A stretch of DNA of 64,000 nt. It comes from Sipunculus nudus (lineage: Eukaryota; Annelida; Sipuncula; Golfingiida; Sipunculidae). The notes below the pieces were generated by a model, which searched no databases, was not told the DNA's origin, and saw only the letters and a list, made by a program, of their open reading frames with translations. The number at the start of each line of letters is the position of its first letter. The stretch's first letter is position 1. Shown in pieces: positions 1-9,429 of this stretch. Where the stretch lies: contig CM049314.1 of the NCBI GenBank assembly GCA_026874595.1, forward strand, positions 436,001 through 500,000, read 5' to 3'. The position numbers were made by a program, and so were the translations under genes.

Positions 1-22
1 TATAGGCATTTCTTTGAATGGT

Positions 23-28
23 CACGTG
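23..28. promoter_or_regulatory. E-box CACGTG (first in unit)
   Basis: CACGTG in the context GTCACGTG, a bHLH-type (USF/MYC/TFE family) consensus in animals. It recurs at the same offset in the 1269-bp units. Variant units carry TCCCGTG or TCTCGTG instead (for example near 38861 and 40131), so it is not universally kept. Binding is inference. Confidence 0.35.
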
Positions 29-45
29 TTCTCGTTTCACGAGAA
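29..45. repeat. Inverted repeat TTCTCGT-TTC-ACGAGAA
   Basis: Perfect 7-bp arms around a 3-nt centre. A second copy with a TTG centre lies at 485-501 of the same unit. The same dyad marks each 148-bp monomer in the interludes, which ties the two repeat classes together. Confidence 0.85.
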
Positions 46-202
46 ACGGCGCGAGATATGACGAGACTTGCGATTGAATGGCTTAGAACTAGAGGGATGC
101 TGTCTAACGCCGAAAACCAGACCTTTCTATCGCAAATATCAACAGAGATAGAAGCTGGAAAACTCCGAATTTTCAGATTGTCAAGTTTTACCCCGAAATT
201 TG

Positions 203-216
203 GTAACCATGGTAAC
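203..216. promoter_or_regulatory. X-box-like motif GTAACCATGGTAAC
   Basis: Matches the RFX X-box consensus GTNRCC-N(0-3)-RGYAAC at every position. Present in nearly all 1269-type units. Perfectly palindromic GTTACCATGGTAAC versions occur at 36449-36462 and 40756-40769. Units starting at 14570 and 18437 have lost the first G. In the reference unit it starts exactly 148 bp before the CTCF-type motif. RFX binding is inferred from motif only. Confidence 0.45.
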
Positions 217-350
217 GGCAGCACAAAGCAACATGTGCGAAGGGATAAGCCAATGTTCCTAGTTTTAGATACGACCAAAAAAATGGTGTCACGTTTAATA
301 TTTTTTGAGATATTGCAGAAAAATGATATGTTACAGTGTTTCATGTACCA

Positions 351-364
351 CGCCCCCTGGTGGC
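351..364 (-). promoter_or_regulatory. CTCF-type core motif (reference copy)
   Basis: The minus strand reads GCCACCAGGGGGCG, which fits the CTCF core CCASYAGRKGGCR at every position. It sits at unit offset 351-364 in all standard units. Individual positions are given with each unit. It is intact in 36 of 37 occurrences in the window and contains a CpG. CTCF occurs across bilaterian animals; occupancy here is not shown by sequence. Confidence 0.6.
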
Positions 365-484
365 TATTTCCAAAAAATGAAAAATTGATTTCGAGATATT
401 TCTAAACAACACAAAATATGTCATTTTCAAAGTCATAGTTTAAAAAATGCGACCTGTAAGCCATATTTAATGAAATCTCGAAAA

Positions 485-501
485 TTCTCGTTTGACGAGA
501 A
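485..501. repeat. Inverted repeat TTCTCGT-TTG-ACGAGAA
   Basis: Second dyad of the reference unit, 456 bp after the first (about three 148-bp steps). It is followed by GTGCGAGATTTTACGAGACT, the same order of words that follows the dyad in the 148-bp monomers. Confidence 0.8.
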
Positions 502-799
502 ATGGTGCGAGATTTTACGAGACTTTTACTTGTAGGATAAAAAGCTTATTTAGTACTATATGATGCAAAAAACTAGAACTCTCTAGCTTTAAAAATGACA
601 AAGTTAGAAAAATTAGGCCTTTTATTTTCGAAAATCATGAGATTTCCCCCAAAATGTGTAACCATAGAAACAGCAGATTTCAGCAACATATACATCAGAA
701 GAAAGGCCTTGGAATGCCGATTAAAATGAGCCATGTTTGAAGTGGCTATGACAAATAGTAATGGAGATATGAAGAAAAGAGCACTTTAGGAACTTTTGA

Positions 800-824
800 T
801 GACCTTGACCTTGACCTTTGACCT
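800..824 (-). promoter_or_regulatory. Nuclear-receptor half-site cluster (DR0-DR0-DR1)
   Basis: Four TGACCT half-sites at 800-805, 806-811, 812-817 and 819-824. On the minus strand they read as AGGTCA repeats: one pair spaced by one base (DR1, the HNF4/RXR/COUP-TF type) and two abutting pairs. AAGGTCA-type monomer sites overlap. The cluster is present in all cassettes, though the type-3 cassette has an extra C (CTTGACCCTTGACCTT). Confidence 0.45.
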
Positions 825-922
825 ATATTGCCCCAAAACAATAGGCTTCTTGCATTTTTGATTCTACACAAACTGTGAAAGTTTGAAAGCGATGGGATGA
901 AAATTGCGACCTGTAGAGACTG

Positions 923-960
923 GACAGACAAACAAACAAACAAACAAACAGACAAACAGA
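923..960 (+). repeat. (AAAC)n / CAGA simple-repeat tail
   Basis: Short microsatellite closing the cassette. It is the point where alternative downstream modules are joined: the hairpin module in most units, block J at 7353 and 57943, block J' at about 41064 and 50785. Simple-repeat tails of this kind are typical 3-prime ends of some SINE-like elements. Its minus-strand translation gives spurious CLFVCLFVCL peptides. Confidence 0.85.
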
Positions 961-981
961 CATCCGCGACTGACCAACCAG

Positions 982-1009
982 CTTGCGAAAATCGAAGATT
1001 TCCGGCAAG
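982..1009 (+). repeat. 28-nt hairpin module
   Basis: Imperfect inverted repeat: arms CTTGC and GCAAG closing an inner AAATC/GATTT stem with a GAA loop. The 39822-39849 copy is almost perfect (CTTGC-GGAAATC / GATTTCC-G-GCAAG, one bulge), suggesting an ancestral palindrome CTTGCCGGAAATC. The module occurs once, twice or three times per unit. Confidence 0.8.
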
Positions 1010-1010
1010 C

Positions 1011-1016
1011 AATAAA
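1011..1016 (+). promoter_or_regulatory. AATAAA poly(A)-signal-like hexamer
   Basis: Two bases after the hairpin and followed by GT-rich sequence (GTTGTGACTGTG). The hexamer is unchanged in every subfamily although the next bases vary (GTTGTG, GTATGG, GTCTGG). It could act as a polyadenylation signal if the plus strand is transcribed; no transcript is shown. Confidence 0.3.
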
Positions 1017-1039
1017 GTTGTGACTGTGCCTCCAACATG

Positions 1040-1145
1040 TATGATCATAGATGGGGCCCGGAGAGGCCGTCACGCACCGCTGCACACGCCGGCCGCCCAC
1101 CGTAAGGACCCTGCCGCCACTTGCGGCGACGGCACGTGACTTCGT
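1040..1145. other. CpG-rich block with palindrome and second E-box
   Basis: Opens with the perfect palindrome TATGATCATA (1040-1049), then about 95 bp of GC-rich sequence with about 14 CpGs in an otherwise AT-rich unit. It contains GCCGC-CACTT-GCGGC (5-bp arms) and a CACGTG E-box at 1133-1138. The block is well preserved in all but the oldest units. At about 35720-35830 it is heavily decayed. Confidence 0.7.
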
Positions 1146-1269
1146 GGTTTGGTGAAACACGGCGCGAGATTTGACGAGACTGACAATGCGACCCCTGAAT
1201 GTGACTGCGAGTGTCAGCCGCTATCCGGCGCTGCAAGCCATGTGTCTGTAGCGTGAAAAATGACAGAAT

Positions 1270-2538
1270 TATAGGCATTTCTTTGAATGGTCACGTGTTC
1301 TCGTTTCACGAGAAACGGCGCGAGATATGACGAGACTTGCGATTGAATGGCTTAGAACTAGAGGGATGCTGTCTAACGCCGAAAACCAGACCTTTCTATC
1401 GCAAATATCAACAGAGATAGAAGCTGGAAAACTCCGAATTTTCAGATTGTCAAGTTTTACCCCGAAATTTGGTAACCATGGTAACGGCAGCACAAAGCAA
1501 CATGTGCGAAGGGATAAGCCAATGTTCCTAGTTTTAGATACGACCAAAAAAATGGTGTCACGTTTAATATTTTTTGAGATATTGCAGAAAAATGATATGT
1601 TACAGTGTTTCATGTACCACGCCCCCTGGTGGCTATTTCCAAAAAATGAAAAATTGATTTCGAGATATTTCTAAACAACACAAAATATGTCATTTTCAAA
1701 GTCATAGTTTAAAAAATGCGACCTGTAAGCCATATTTAATGAAATCTCGAAAATTCTCGTTTGACGAGAAATGGTGCGAGATTTTACGAGACTTTTACTT
1801 GTAGGATAAAAAGCTTATTTAGTACTATATGATGCAAAAAACTAGAACTCTCTAGCTTTAAAAATGACAAAGTTAGAAAAATTAGGCCTTTTATTTTCGA
1901 AAATCATGAGATTTCCCCCAAAATGTGTAACCATAGAAACAGCAGATTTCAGCAACATATACATCAGAAGAAAGGCCTTGGAATGCCGATTAAAATGAGC
2001 CATGTTTGAAGTGGCTATGACAAATAGTAATGGAGATATGAAGAAAAGAGCACTTTAGGAACTTTTGATGACCTTGACCTTGACCTTTGACCTATATTGC
2101 CCCAAAACAATAGGCTTCTTGCATTTTTGATTCTACACAAACTGTGAAAGTTTGAAAGCGATGGGATGAAAATTGCGACCTGTAGAGACTGGACAGACAA
2201 ACAAACAAACAAACAAACAGACAAACAGACATCCGCGACTGACCAACCAGCTTGCGAAAATCGAAGATTTCCGGCAAGCAATAAAGTTGTGACTGTGCCT
2301 CCAACATGTATGATCATAGATGGGGCCCGGAGAGGCCGTCACGCACCGCTGCACACGCCGGCCGCCCACCGTAAGGACCCTGCCGCCACTTGCGGCGACG
2401 GCACGTGACTTCGTGGTTTGGTGAAACACGGCGCGAGATTTGACGAGACTGACAATGCGACCCCTGAATGTGACTGCGAGTGTCAGCCGCTATCCGGCGC
2501 TGCAAGCCATGTGTCTGTAGCGTGAAAAATGACAGAAT
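1270..2538. repeat. 1269-bp unit I-2
   Basis: Sites 704=A, 834=C, 203=G; one hairpin. CTCF-type motif at 1620-1633. Confidence 0.97.
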
Positions 2539-3807
2539 TATAGGCATTTCTTTGAATGGTCACGTGTTCTCGTTTCACGAGAAACGGCGCGAGATATGAC
2601 GAGACTTGCGATTGAATGGCTTAGAACTAGAGGGATGCTGTCTAACGCCGAAAACCAGACCTTTCTATCGCAAATATCAACAGAGATAGAAGCTGGAAAA
2701 CTCCGAATTTTCAGATTGTCAAGTTTTACCCCGAAATTTGGTAACCATGGTAACGGCAGCACAAAGCAACATGTGCGAAGGGATAAGCCAATGTTCCTAG
2801 TTTTAGATACGACCAAAAAAATGGTGTCACGTTTAATATTTTTTGAGATATTGCAGAAAAATGATATGTTACAGTGTTTCATGTACCACGCCCCCTGGTG
2901 GCTATTTCCAAAAAATGAAAAATTGATTTCGAGATATTTCTAAACAACACAAAATATGTCATTTTCAAAGTCATAGTTTAAAAAATGCGACCTGTAAGCC
3001 ATATTTAATGAAATCTCGAAAATTCTCGTTTGACGAGAAATGGTGCGAGATTTTACGAGACTTTTACTTGTAGGATAAAAAGCTTATTTAGTACTATATG
3101 ATGCAAAAAACTAGAACTCTCTAGCTTTAAAAATGACAAAGTTAGAAAAATTAGGCCTTTTATTTTCGAAAATCATGAGATTTCCCCCAAAATGTGTAAC
3201 CATAGAAACAGCAGATTTCAGCAACATATACATCAGAAGAAAGGCCTTGGAATGCCGATTAAAATGAGCCATGTTTGAAGTGGCTATGACAAATAGTAAT
3301 GGAGATATGAAGAAAAGAGCACTTTAGGAACTTTTGATGACCTTGACCTTGACCTTTGACCTATATTGCCCCAAAACAATAGGCTTCTTGCATTTTTGAT
3401 TCTACACAAACTGTGAAAGTTTGAAAGCGATGGGATGAAAATTGCGACCTGTAGAGACTGGACAGACAAACAAACAAACAAACAAACAGACAAACAGACA
3501 TCCGCGACTGACCAACCAGCTTGCGAAAATCGAAGATTTCCGGCAAGCAATAAAGTTGTGACTGTGCCTCCAACATGTATGATCATAGATGGGGCCCGGA
3601 GAGGCCGTCACGCACCGCTGCACACGCCGGCCGCCCACCGTAAGGACCCTGCCGCCACTTGCGGCGACGGCACGTGACTTCGTGGTTTGGTGAAACACGG
3701 CGCGAGATTTGACGAGACTGACAATGCGACCCCTGAATGTGACTGCGAGTGTCAGCCGCTATCCGGCGCTGCAAGCCATGTGTCTGTAGCGTGAAAAATG
3801 ACAGAAT
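2539..3807. repeat. 1269-bp unit I-3
   Basis: Sites 704=A, 834=C, 203=G; one hairpin. CTCF-type motif at 2889-2902. Confidence 0.97.
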
Positions 3808-5076
3808 TATAGGCATTTCTTTGAATGGTCACGTGTTCTCGTTTCACGAGAAACGGCGCGAGATATGACGAGACTTGCGATTGAATGGCTTAGAACTAGA
3901 GGGATGCTGTCTAACGCCGAAAACCAGACCTTTCTATCGCAAATATCAACAGAGATAGAAGCTGGAAAACTCCGAATTTTCAGATTGTCAAGTTTTACCC
4001 CGAAATTTGGTAACCATGGTAACGGCAGCACAAAGCAACATGTGCGAAGGGATAAGCCAATGTTCCTAGTTTTAGATACGACCAAAAAAATGGTGTCACG
4101 TTTAATATTTTTTGAGATATTGCAGAAAAATGATATGTTACAGTGTTTCATGTACCACGCCCCCTGGTGGCTATTTCCAAAAAATGAAAAATTGATTTCG
4201 AGATATTTCTAAACAACACAAAATATGTCATTTTCAAAGTCATAGTTTAAAAAATGCGACCTGTAAGCCATATTTAATGAAATCTCGAAAATTCTCGTTT
4301 GACGAGAAATGGTGCGAGATTTTACGAGACTTTTACTTGTAGGATAAAAAGCTTATTTAGTACTATATGATGCAAAAAACTAGAACTCTCTAGCTTTAAA
4401 AATGACAAAGTTAGAAAAATTAGGCCTTTTATTTTCGAAAATCATGAGATTTCCCCCAAAATGTGTAACCATAGAAACAGCAGATTTCAGCAACATATAC
4501 ATCAGAAGAAGGGCCTTGGAATGCCGATTAAAATGAGCCATGTTTGAAGTGGCTATGACAAATAGTAATGGAGATATGAAGAAAAGAGCACTTTAGGAAC
4601 TTTTGATGACCTTGACCTTGACCTTTGACCTATATTGCCCCAAAACAATAGGCTTCTTGCATTTTTGATTCTACACAAACTGTGAAAGTTTGAAAGCGAT
4701 GGGATGAAAATTGCGACCTGTAGAGACTGGACAGACAAACAAACAAACAAACAAACAGACAAACAGACATCCGCGACTGACCAACCAGCTTGCGAAAATC
4801 GAAGATTTCCGGCAAGCAATAAAGTTGTGACTGTGCCTCCAACATGTATGATCATAGATGGGGCCCGGAGAGGCCGTCACGCACCGCTGCACACGCCGGC
4901 CGCCCACCGTAAGGACCCTGCCGCCACTTGCGGCGACGGCACGTGACTTCGTGGTTTGGTGAAACACGGCGCGAGATTTGACGAGACTGACAATGCGACC
5001 CCTGAATGTGACTGCGAGTGTCAGCCGCTATCCGGCGCTGCAAGCCATGTGTCTGTAGCGTGAAAAATGACAGAAT
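3808..5076. repeat. 1269-bp unit I-4
   Basis: Site 704=G (AGAAGGGCC), otherwise as its neighbours. CTCF-type motif at 4158-4171. Confidence 0.97.
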
Positions 5077-6405
5077 TATAGGCATTTCTTTGAATGGTCA
5101 CGTGTTCTCGTTTCACGAGAAACGGCGCGAGATATGACGAGACTTGCGATTGAATGGCTTAGAACTAGAGGGATGCTGTCTAACGCCGAAAACCAGACCT
5201 TTCTATCGCAAATATCAACAGAGATAGAAGCTGGAAAACTCCGAATTTTCAGATTGTCAAGTTTTACCCCGAAATTTGGTAACCATGGTAACGGCAGCAC
5301 AAAGCAACATGTGCGAAGGGATAAGCCAATGTTCCTAGTTTTAGATACGACCAAAAAAATGGTGTCACGTTTAATATTTTTTGAGATATTGCAGAAAAAT
5401 GATATGTTACAGTGTTTCATGTACCACGCCCCCTGGTGGCTATTTCCAAAAAATGAAAAATTGATTTCGAGATATTTCTAAACAACACAAAATATGTCAT
5501 TTTCAAAGTCATAGTTTAAAAAATGCGACCTGTAAGCCATATTTAATGAAATCTCGAAAATTCTCGTTTGACGAGAAATGGTGCGAGATTTTACGAGACT
5601 TTTACTTGTAGGATAAAAAGCTTATTTAGTACTATATGATGCAAAAAACTAGAACTCTCTAGCTTTAAAAATGACAAAGTTAGAAAAATTAGGCCTTTTA
5701 TTTTCGAAAATCATGAGATTTCCCCCAAAATGTGTAACCATAGAAACAGCAGATTTCAGCAACATATACATCAGAAGAAAGGCCTTGGAATGCCGATTAA
5801 AATGAGCCATGTTTGAAGTGGCTATGACAAATAGTAATGGAGATATGAAGAAAAGAGCACTTTAGGAACTTTTGATGACCTTGACCTTGACCTTTGACCT
5901 ATATTGCCCAAAAACAATAGGCTTCTTGCATTTTTGATTCTACACAAACTGTGAAAGTTTGAAAGCGATGGGATGAAAATTGCGACCTGTAGAGACTGGA
6001 CAGACAAACAAACAAACAAACAAACAGACAAACAGACATCCGCGACTGACCAACCAGCTTGCGAAAATCGAAGATTTCCGGCAAGCAACAAACAGACATC
6101 CGCGACTGACCAACCAGCTTGCGAAAATCGAAGATTTCCGGCAAGCAATAAAGTTGTGACTGTGCCTCCAACATGTATGATCATAGATGGGGCCCGGAGA
6201 GGCCGTCACGCACCGCTGCACACGCCGGCCGCCCACCGTAAGGACCCTGCCGCCACTTGCGGCGACGGCACGTGACTTCGTGGTTTGGTGAAACACGGCG
6301 CGAGATTTGACGAGACTGACAATGCGACCCCTGAATGTGACTGCGAGTGTCAGCCGCTATCCGGCGCTGCAAGCCATGTGTCTGTAGCGTGAAAAATGAC
6401 AGAAT
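5077..6405. repeat. 1329-bp unit I-5 with hairpin duplication
   Basis: Carries both the 834=A state and a tandem 60-bp duplication of the hairpin module (about 6027-6146), so it is 60 bp longer. CTCF-type motif at 5427-5440. Only this unit and the last complete unit of array II (29978) combine the two marks. Confidence 0.97.
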
Positions 6406-7352
6406 TATAGGCATTTCTTTGAATGGTCACGTGTTCTCGTTTCACGAGAAACGGCGCGAGATATGACGAGACTTGCGATTGAATGGCTTAGAACTAGAGG
6501 GATGCTGTCTAACGCCGAAAACCAGACCTTTCTATCGCAAATATCAACAGAGATAGAAGCTGGAAAACTCCGAATTTTCAGATTGTCAAGTTTTACCCCG
6601 AAATTTGGTAACCATGGTAACGGCAGCACAAAGCAACATGTGCGAAGGGATAAGCCAATGTTCCTAGTTTTAGATACGACCAAAAAAATGGTGTCACGTT
6701 TAATATTTTTTGAGATATTGCAGAAAAATGATATGTTACAGTGTTTCATGTACCACGCCCCCTGGTGGCTATTTCCAAAAAATGAAAAATTGATTTCGAG
6801 ATATTTCTAAACAACACAAAATATGTCATTTTCAAAGTCATAGTTTAAAAAATGCGACCTGTAAGCCATATTTAATGAAATCTCGAAAATTCTCGTTTGA
6901 CGAGAAATGGTGCGAGATTTTACGAGACTTTTACTTGTAGGATAAAAAGCTTATTTAGTACTATATGATGCAAAAAACTAGAACTCTCTAGCTTTAAAAA
7001 TGACAAAGTTAGAAAAATTAGGCCTTTTATTTTCGAAAATCATGAGATTTCCCCCAAAATGTGTAACCATAGAAACAGCAGATTTCAGCAACATATACAT
7101 CAGAAGAAGGGCCTTGGAATGCCGATTAAAATGAGCCATGTTTGAAGTGGCTATGACAAATAGTAATGGAGATATGAAGAAAAGAGCACTTTAGGAACTT
7201 TTGATGACCTTGACCTTGACCTTTGACCTATATTGCCCCAAAACAATAGGCTTCTTGCATTTTTGATTCTACACAAACTGTGAAAGTTTGAAAGCGATGG
7301 GATGAAAATTGCGACCTGTAGAGACTGGACAGACAAACAAACAAACAAACAA
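6406..7352. repeat. 1269-type unit I-6, truncated
   Basis: Standard through the AAAC tract, then leaves the unit at about 7352 into block J, so the hairpin and CpG block are missing. Site 704=G. CTCF-type motif at 6756-6769. Confidence 0.95.
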
Positions 7353-7560
7353 GATGACCAGAGGTCACGCGCTTGCCGGAAATGGAAATGATACAGACAG
7401 ATAGACAGAGAGTGCATGTAGAAACAGTCATATGAATGAGCAACATTGTGGGGTCAGCAGAAACGGATAATATGTTTATTCATGCATGCTGACCTTTAAC
7501 AGCTGCATATCTTTCTAGTGTAAAAGGGACCAAGTTCAAAATTTTTTCATGAAATCCCGT
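7353..7560. other. Block J (junction sequence, copy 1)
   Basis: About 208 bp not found in the standard unit. It begins with TGACC-AGA-GGTCA (7355-7367) and then GCGCTTGCCGGAAATGG, which shares its core with the hairpin arm. Homologous to 57943-58150 with a few differences. No gene seen. Confidence 0.8.
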
Positions 7561-8700
7561 TAATCTCGTTTGACAAGAAGCAGTGAGACGTTTTCAGGTT
7601 TGTCATGTCAAGCTGGTCATATGTGACAAAATGCCGAAAACTAGAACTACTTTGTTGTAAAAGGCGCCGAGTTATAAGCATTTCAGTGACATCTCGTTTG
7701 TTCACGTTGCACAAGATATGGTGCGAGATTTGGGCAGACTTATGGCTTTATCTAATCAAGCAGTTCATATGTGACACAATGCCGAAAACTAGACCTTCAT
7801 ACCTGTAAAAATCGCCGAGTTAAAAGCATTTTGGTGAAATCTCGTGTTTTCTCGTTTGACGAGATACGGTGCGAAATTGTGCCTGACTTGGAGTTCTGTC
7901 ATGTCAAGCGGGTCATGTGGAACTAAATGCCGAAAACTAGACCTGTCTAGCTGCAGTTCCGTGAAATGTCGTGTTTTCTCGTTTGACGGGATACGGTGCG
8001 AGATTTTGCCTGACATGCATGTCTGTCGTGTCAAGCTGGTCTAGTGGAACAAAATGCCGAAAACCAGACGTGTCTATCTGTAAAACTCGCCGAGTTATAA
8101 CCAATGCCGTGAAGTCTCATGTTTTCTCGTTTGACGAGATACGGTGCGACATTCGGCCTGACTTTCAGTTCTGTCATGTCCAGCAGGTCATGTGAAAGAA
8201 AATGCCGAAAACTAGACCTGTCTAGCTGTAATACTCGCCGAGTTATAAGCATTTCCGTGAAATCTCGTGTTTTCTCGTTTGACGAGATAGGGTGCGAGAT
8301 TTGGCCTGACTTGCACATCTATCGTGTCAAGCTGGTCATGTGGAAGGAAATGCCGGAAACCAGACGTGTCTAGCTGTAAAACTGGCCGAGTTATAAGCAT
8401 TTCCGTGAAATTTCGTGTTTTCTCGTTTGACGAGATAGGGTGCGAGATTTTGCCAGACATGCAGCTCTGTCGTGTCAAGCTTGTTTGGTGGAACGAAATG
8501 CCGAAAACCAGACCTGTCTAGCTGTAAAAGTCGCCGAGTTATAAGCATTTCCGCGAAGTCTCGTTTTTTCTCGTTTGACGAGATATGGCGCGAGATTTGG
8601 CGTGACTTTCAGTTCTGTCGTGTCAAGCTGATCATGTGGAACAAAATGCCGAAAACTAGATCTGCCTAGCTTAAAAACTGACAAAGTTACAAAAAAATGG
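7561..8700. repeat. 148-bp tandem monomers, interlude D1
   Basis: The CTCGTTTGAC dyad word recurs at 7565, 7703, 7851, 7978, 8126, 8274, 8422 and 8570, giving steps of 138, 148, 127, 148, 148, 148, 148. Each monomer has TCTCGT-TTG-ACGAGA and, about 90 bp on, CTAGAC-CT-GTCTAG or a decayed form. Monomers differ by several percent or more, so they are older than the 1269-bp array. Overlapping short open frames on both strands are not coding. Confidence 0.9.
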
Positions 8701-9429
8701 TCGTGTTATTTCCAATTTCCATGATTTTTGCCCAAAAAATGTAACCATGGTAACGGCAAATTTAAGTAAGCTACATATCAAAAGAAAGGACAGGTGATGA
8801 CAAAAAAAATGAGCTATTGCAGAAGTGGATAAGCCTATTTATGGCGAAGTTATAGTGCAAAAACCGTTAACCACACCTATCGTGACCTTGACCCTTGACC
8901 TTGGAGCAATGTTGACCGAAAACAATAGGGTTCCAGGGTGTTCGGTTGTCAATCAACCCTGTAAGGGTCATGTCGATTGCTGCAAAATTGTGGCCAGGAG
9001 AGCGCAGACAAACACACAAAAAAACAAAAAAACAAAAAAACAAATAAACAGACAAATGGACATACGCAACTGACCAACCAACTTGCCGAAATCGAAGATT
9101 TCCGGCAAGCAACAAACAAACATACGCGGGTGACCAACATGCTTGCGAAAATCGAAGATTTCCGGCAAGCAATAAAGTTGTGACTGTGCCTCCAACATGT
9201 ATGATCATAGACAGGGCCCGGAGAGGCCGTCACGCACCGCTGCACACGCCGGCCGCCCACCGTAAGGACCCTGTCGCCACTTGCGGCAATTGCGCGGGTC
9301 TTCGTGGTTTGGCGAAAAACGGCGCGAGATTTGACGAGACTAACAATGTGACCCCTGAATGTGACTGCGAGTGTCAGCCGCTATCCAGCGCTGCAAACCA
9401 TGTGTCTGTAGCGTGAAAAATGACAGAAT
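8701..9429. repeat. Variant unit fragment with type-3 cassette (D1)
   Basis: Enters from the monomers through an X-box-like GTAACCATGGTAAC, then the type-3 cassette (GAGCTATTGCAGAAGTGG, CTTGACCCTTGACCTT, AAAACAATAGGG), an A-rich tail at about 9005-9055, two hairpins (9082-9109, 9142-9169), AATAAA and a CpG block at about 9210-9300. That block has lost the second E-box (AATTGCGCGGGTC). Homologous to about 60215-61010. No CTCF-type motif in this fragment. Confidence 0.85.

Larger units (their letters stand above)
1..1269. repeat. 1269-bp unit I-1 (reference copy)
   Basis: Used here as the reference. Order of modules: E-box 23-28; dyad 29-45; X-box-like motif 203-216; CTCF-type motif 351-364 on the minus strand; second dyad 485-501; degenerate X-box 658-671; TGACCT half-site cluster 800-824; AAAACAATAGG at about 835-845; AAAC/CAGA tail about 923-960; hairpin 982-1009; AATAAA 1011-1016; 10-bp palindrome 1040-1049; CpG-rich block about 1050-1145 with a second E-box at 1133-1138. 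Sites: 704=A, 834=C, 203=G. Short open frames exist on both strands but are repeat translation, not genes. Confidence 0.97.
1..7352. repeat. Satellite array I, 1269-bp units
   Basis: Five complete head-to-tail units and a sixth truncated inside its AAAC tract. Copies are nearly identical and differ at a handful of diagnostic sites. Numbered from the unit start these are 704 (A or G), 834 (C or A), 203 (G or A), and presence or absence of a 60-bp duplication of the hairpin module. The near-identity points to recent homogenisation by unequal exchange or conversion. The left end runs off the window. Confidence 0.98.

Noticed and set aside
58-405. 115-codon open frame repeated in most units, with a 114-codon frame on the opposite strand
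   Set aside because: It exists in each copy only because the DNA is repeated. Frames overlap on both strands, no domain is recognisable, and frames break in diverged units (for example the unit at 9430).
923-1030. Helitron 3-prime end (hairpin near the terminus)
   Set aside because: A hairpin is present but no CTRR terminus follows it, no paired 5-prime TC end is defined, and no Rep/helicase coding sequence is in the window.
864-1160. Minus-strand peptides with CLFVCLFVCL that look like membrane segments
   Set aside because: They are the translation of the (AAAC)n tract.
1-1269. Unit as a 5S rDNA or histone-type gene repeat
   Set aside because: The unit length is plausible for such clusters, but no 5S internal control region or histone coding sequence is visible on either strand.
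7355-7367. Estrogen-response-element-like TGACC-AGA-GGTCA
   Set aside because: Half-sites are everted (TGACC then GGTCA), not the GGTCA-N3-TGACC order of a response element.
7978-7995. CENP-B box in the CTCGTTTGACGGGATA region
   Set aside because: The consensus TTCG-N4-A-N2-CGGG does not fit: CGGG follows the A directly and the first word is CTCG.
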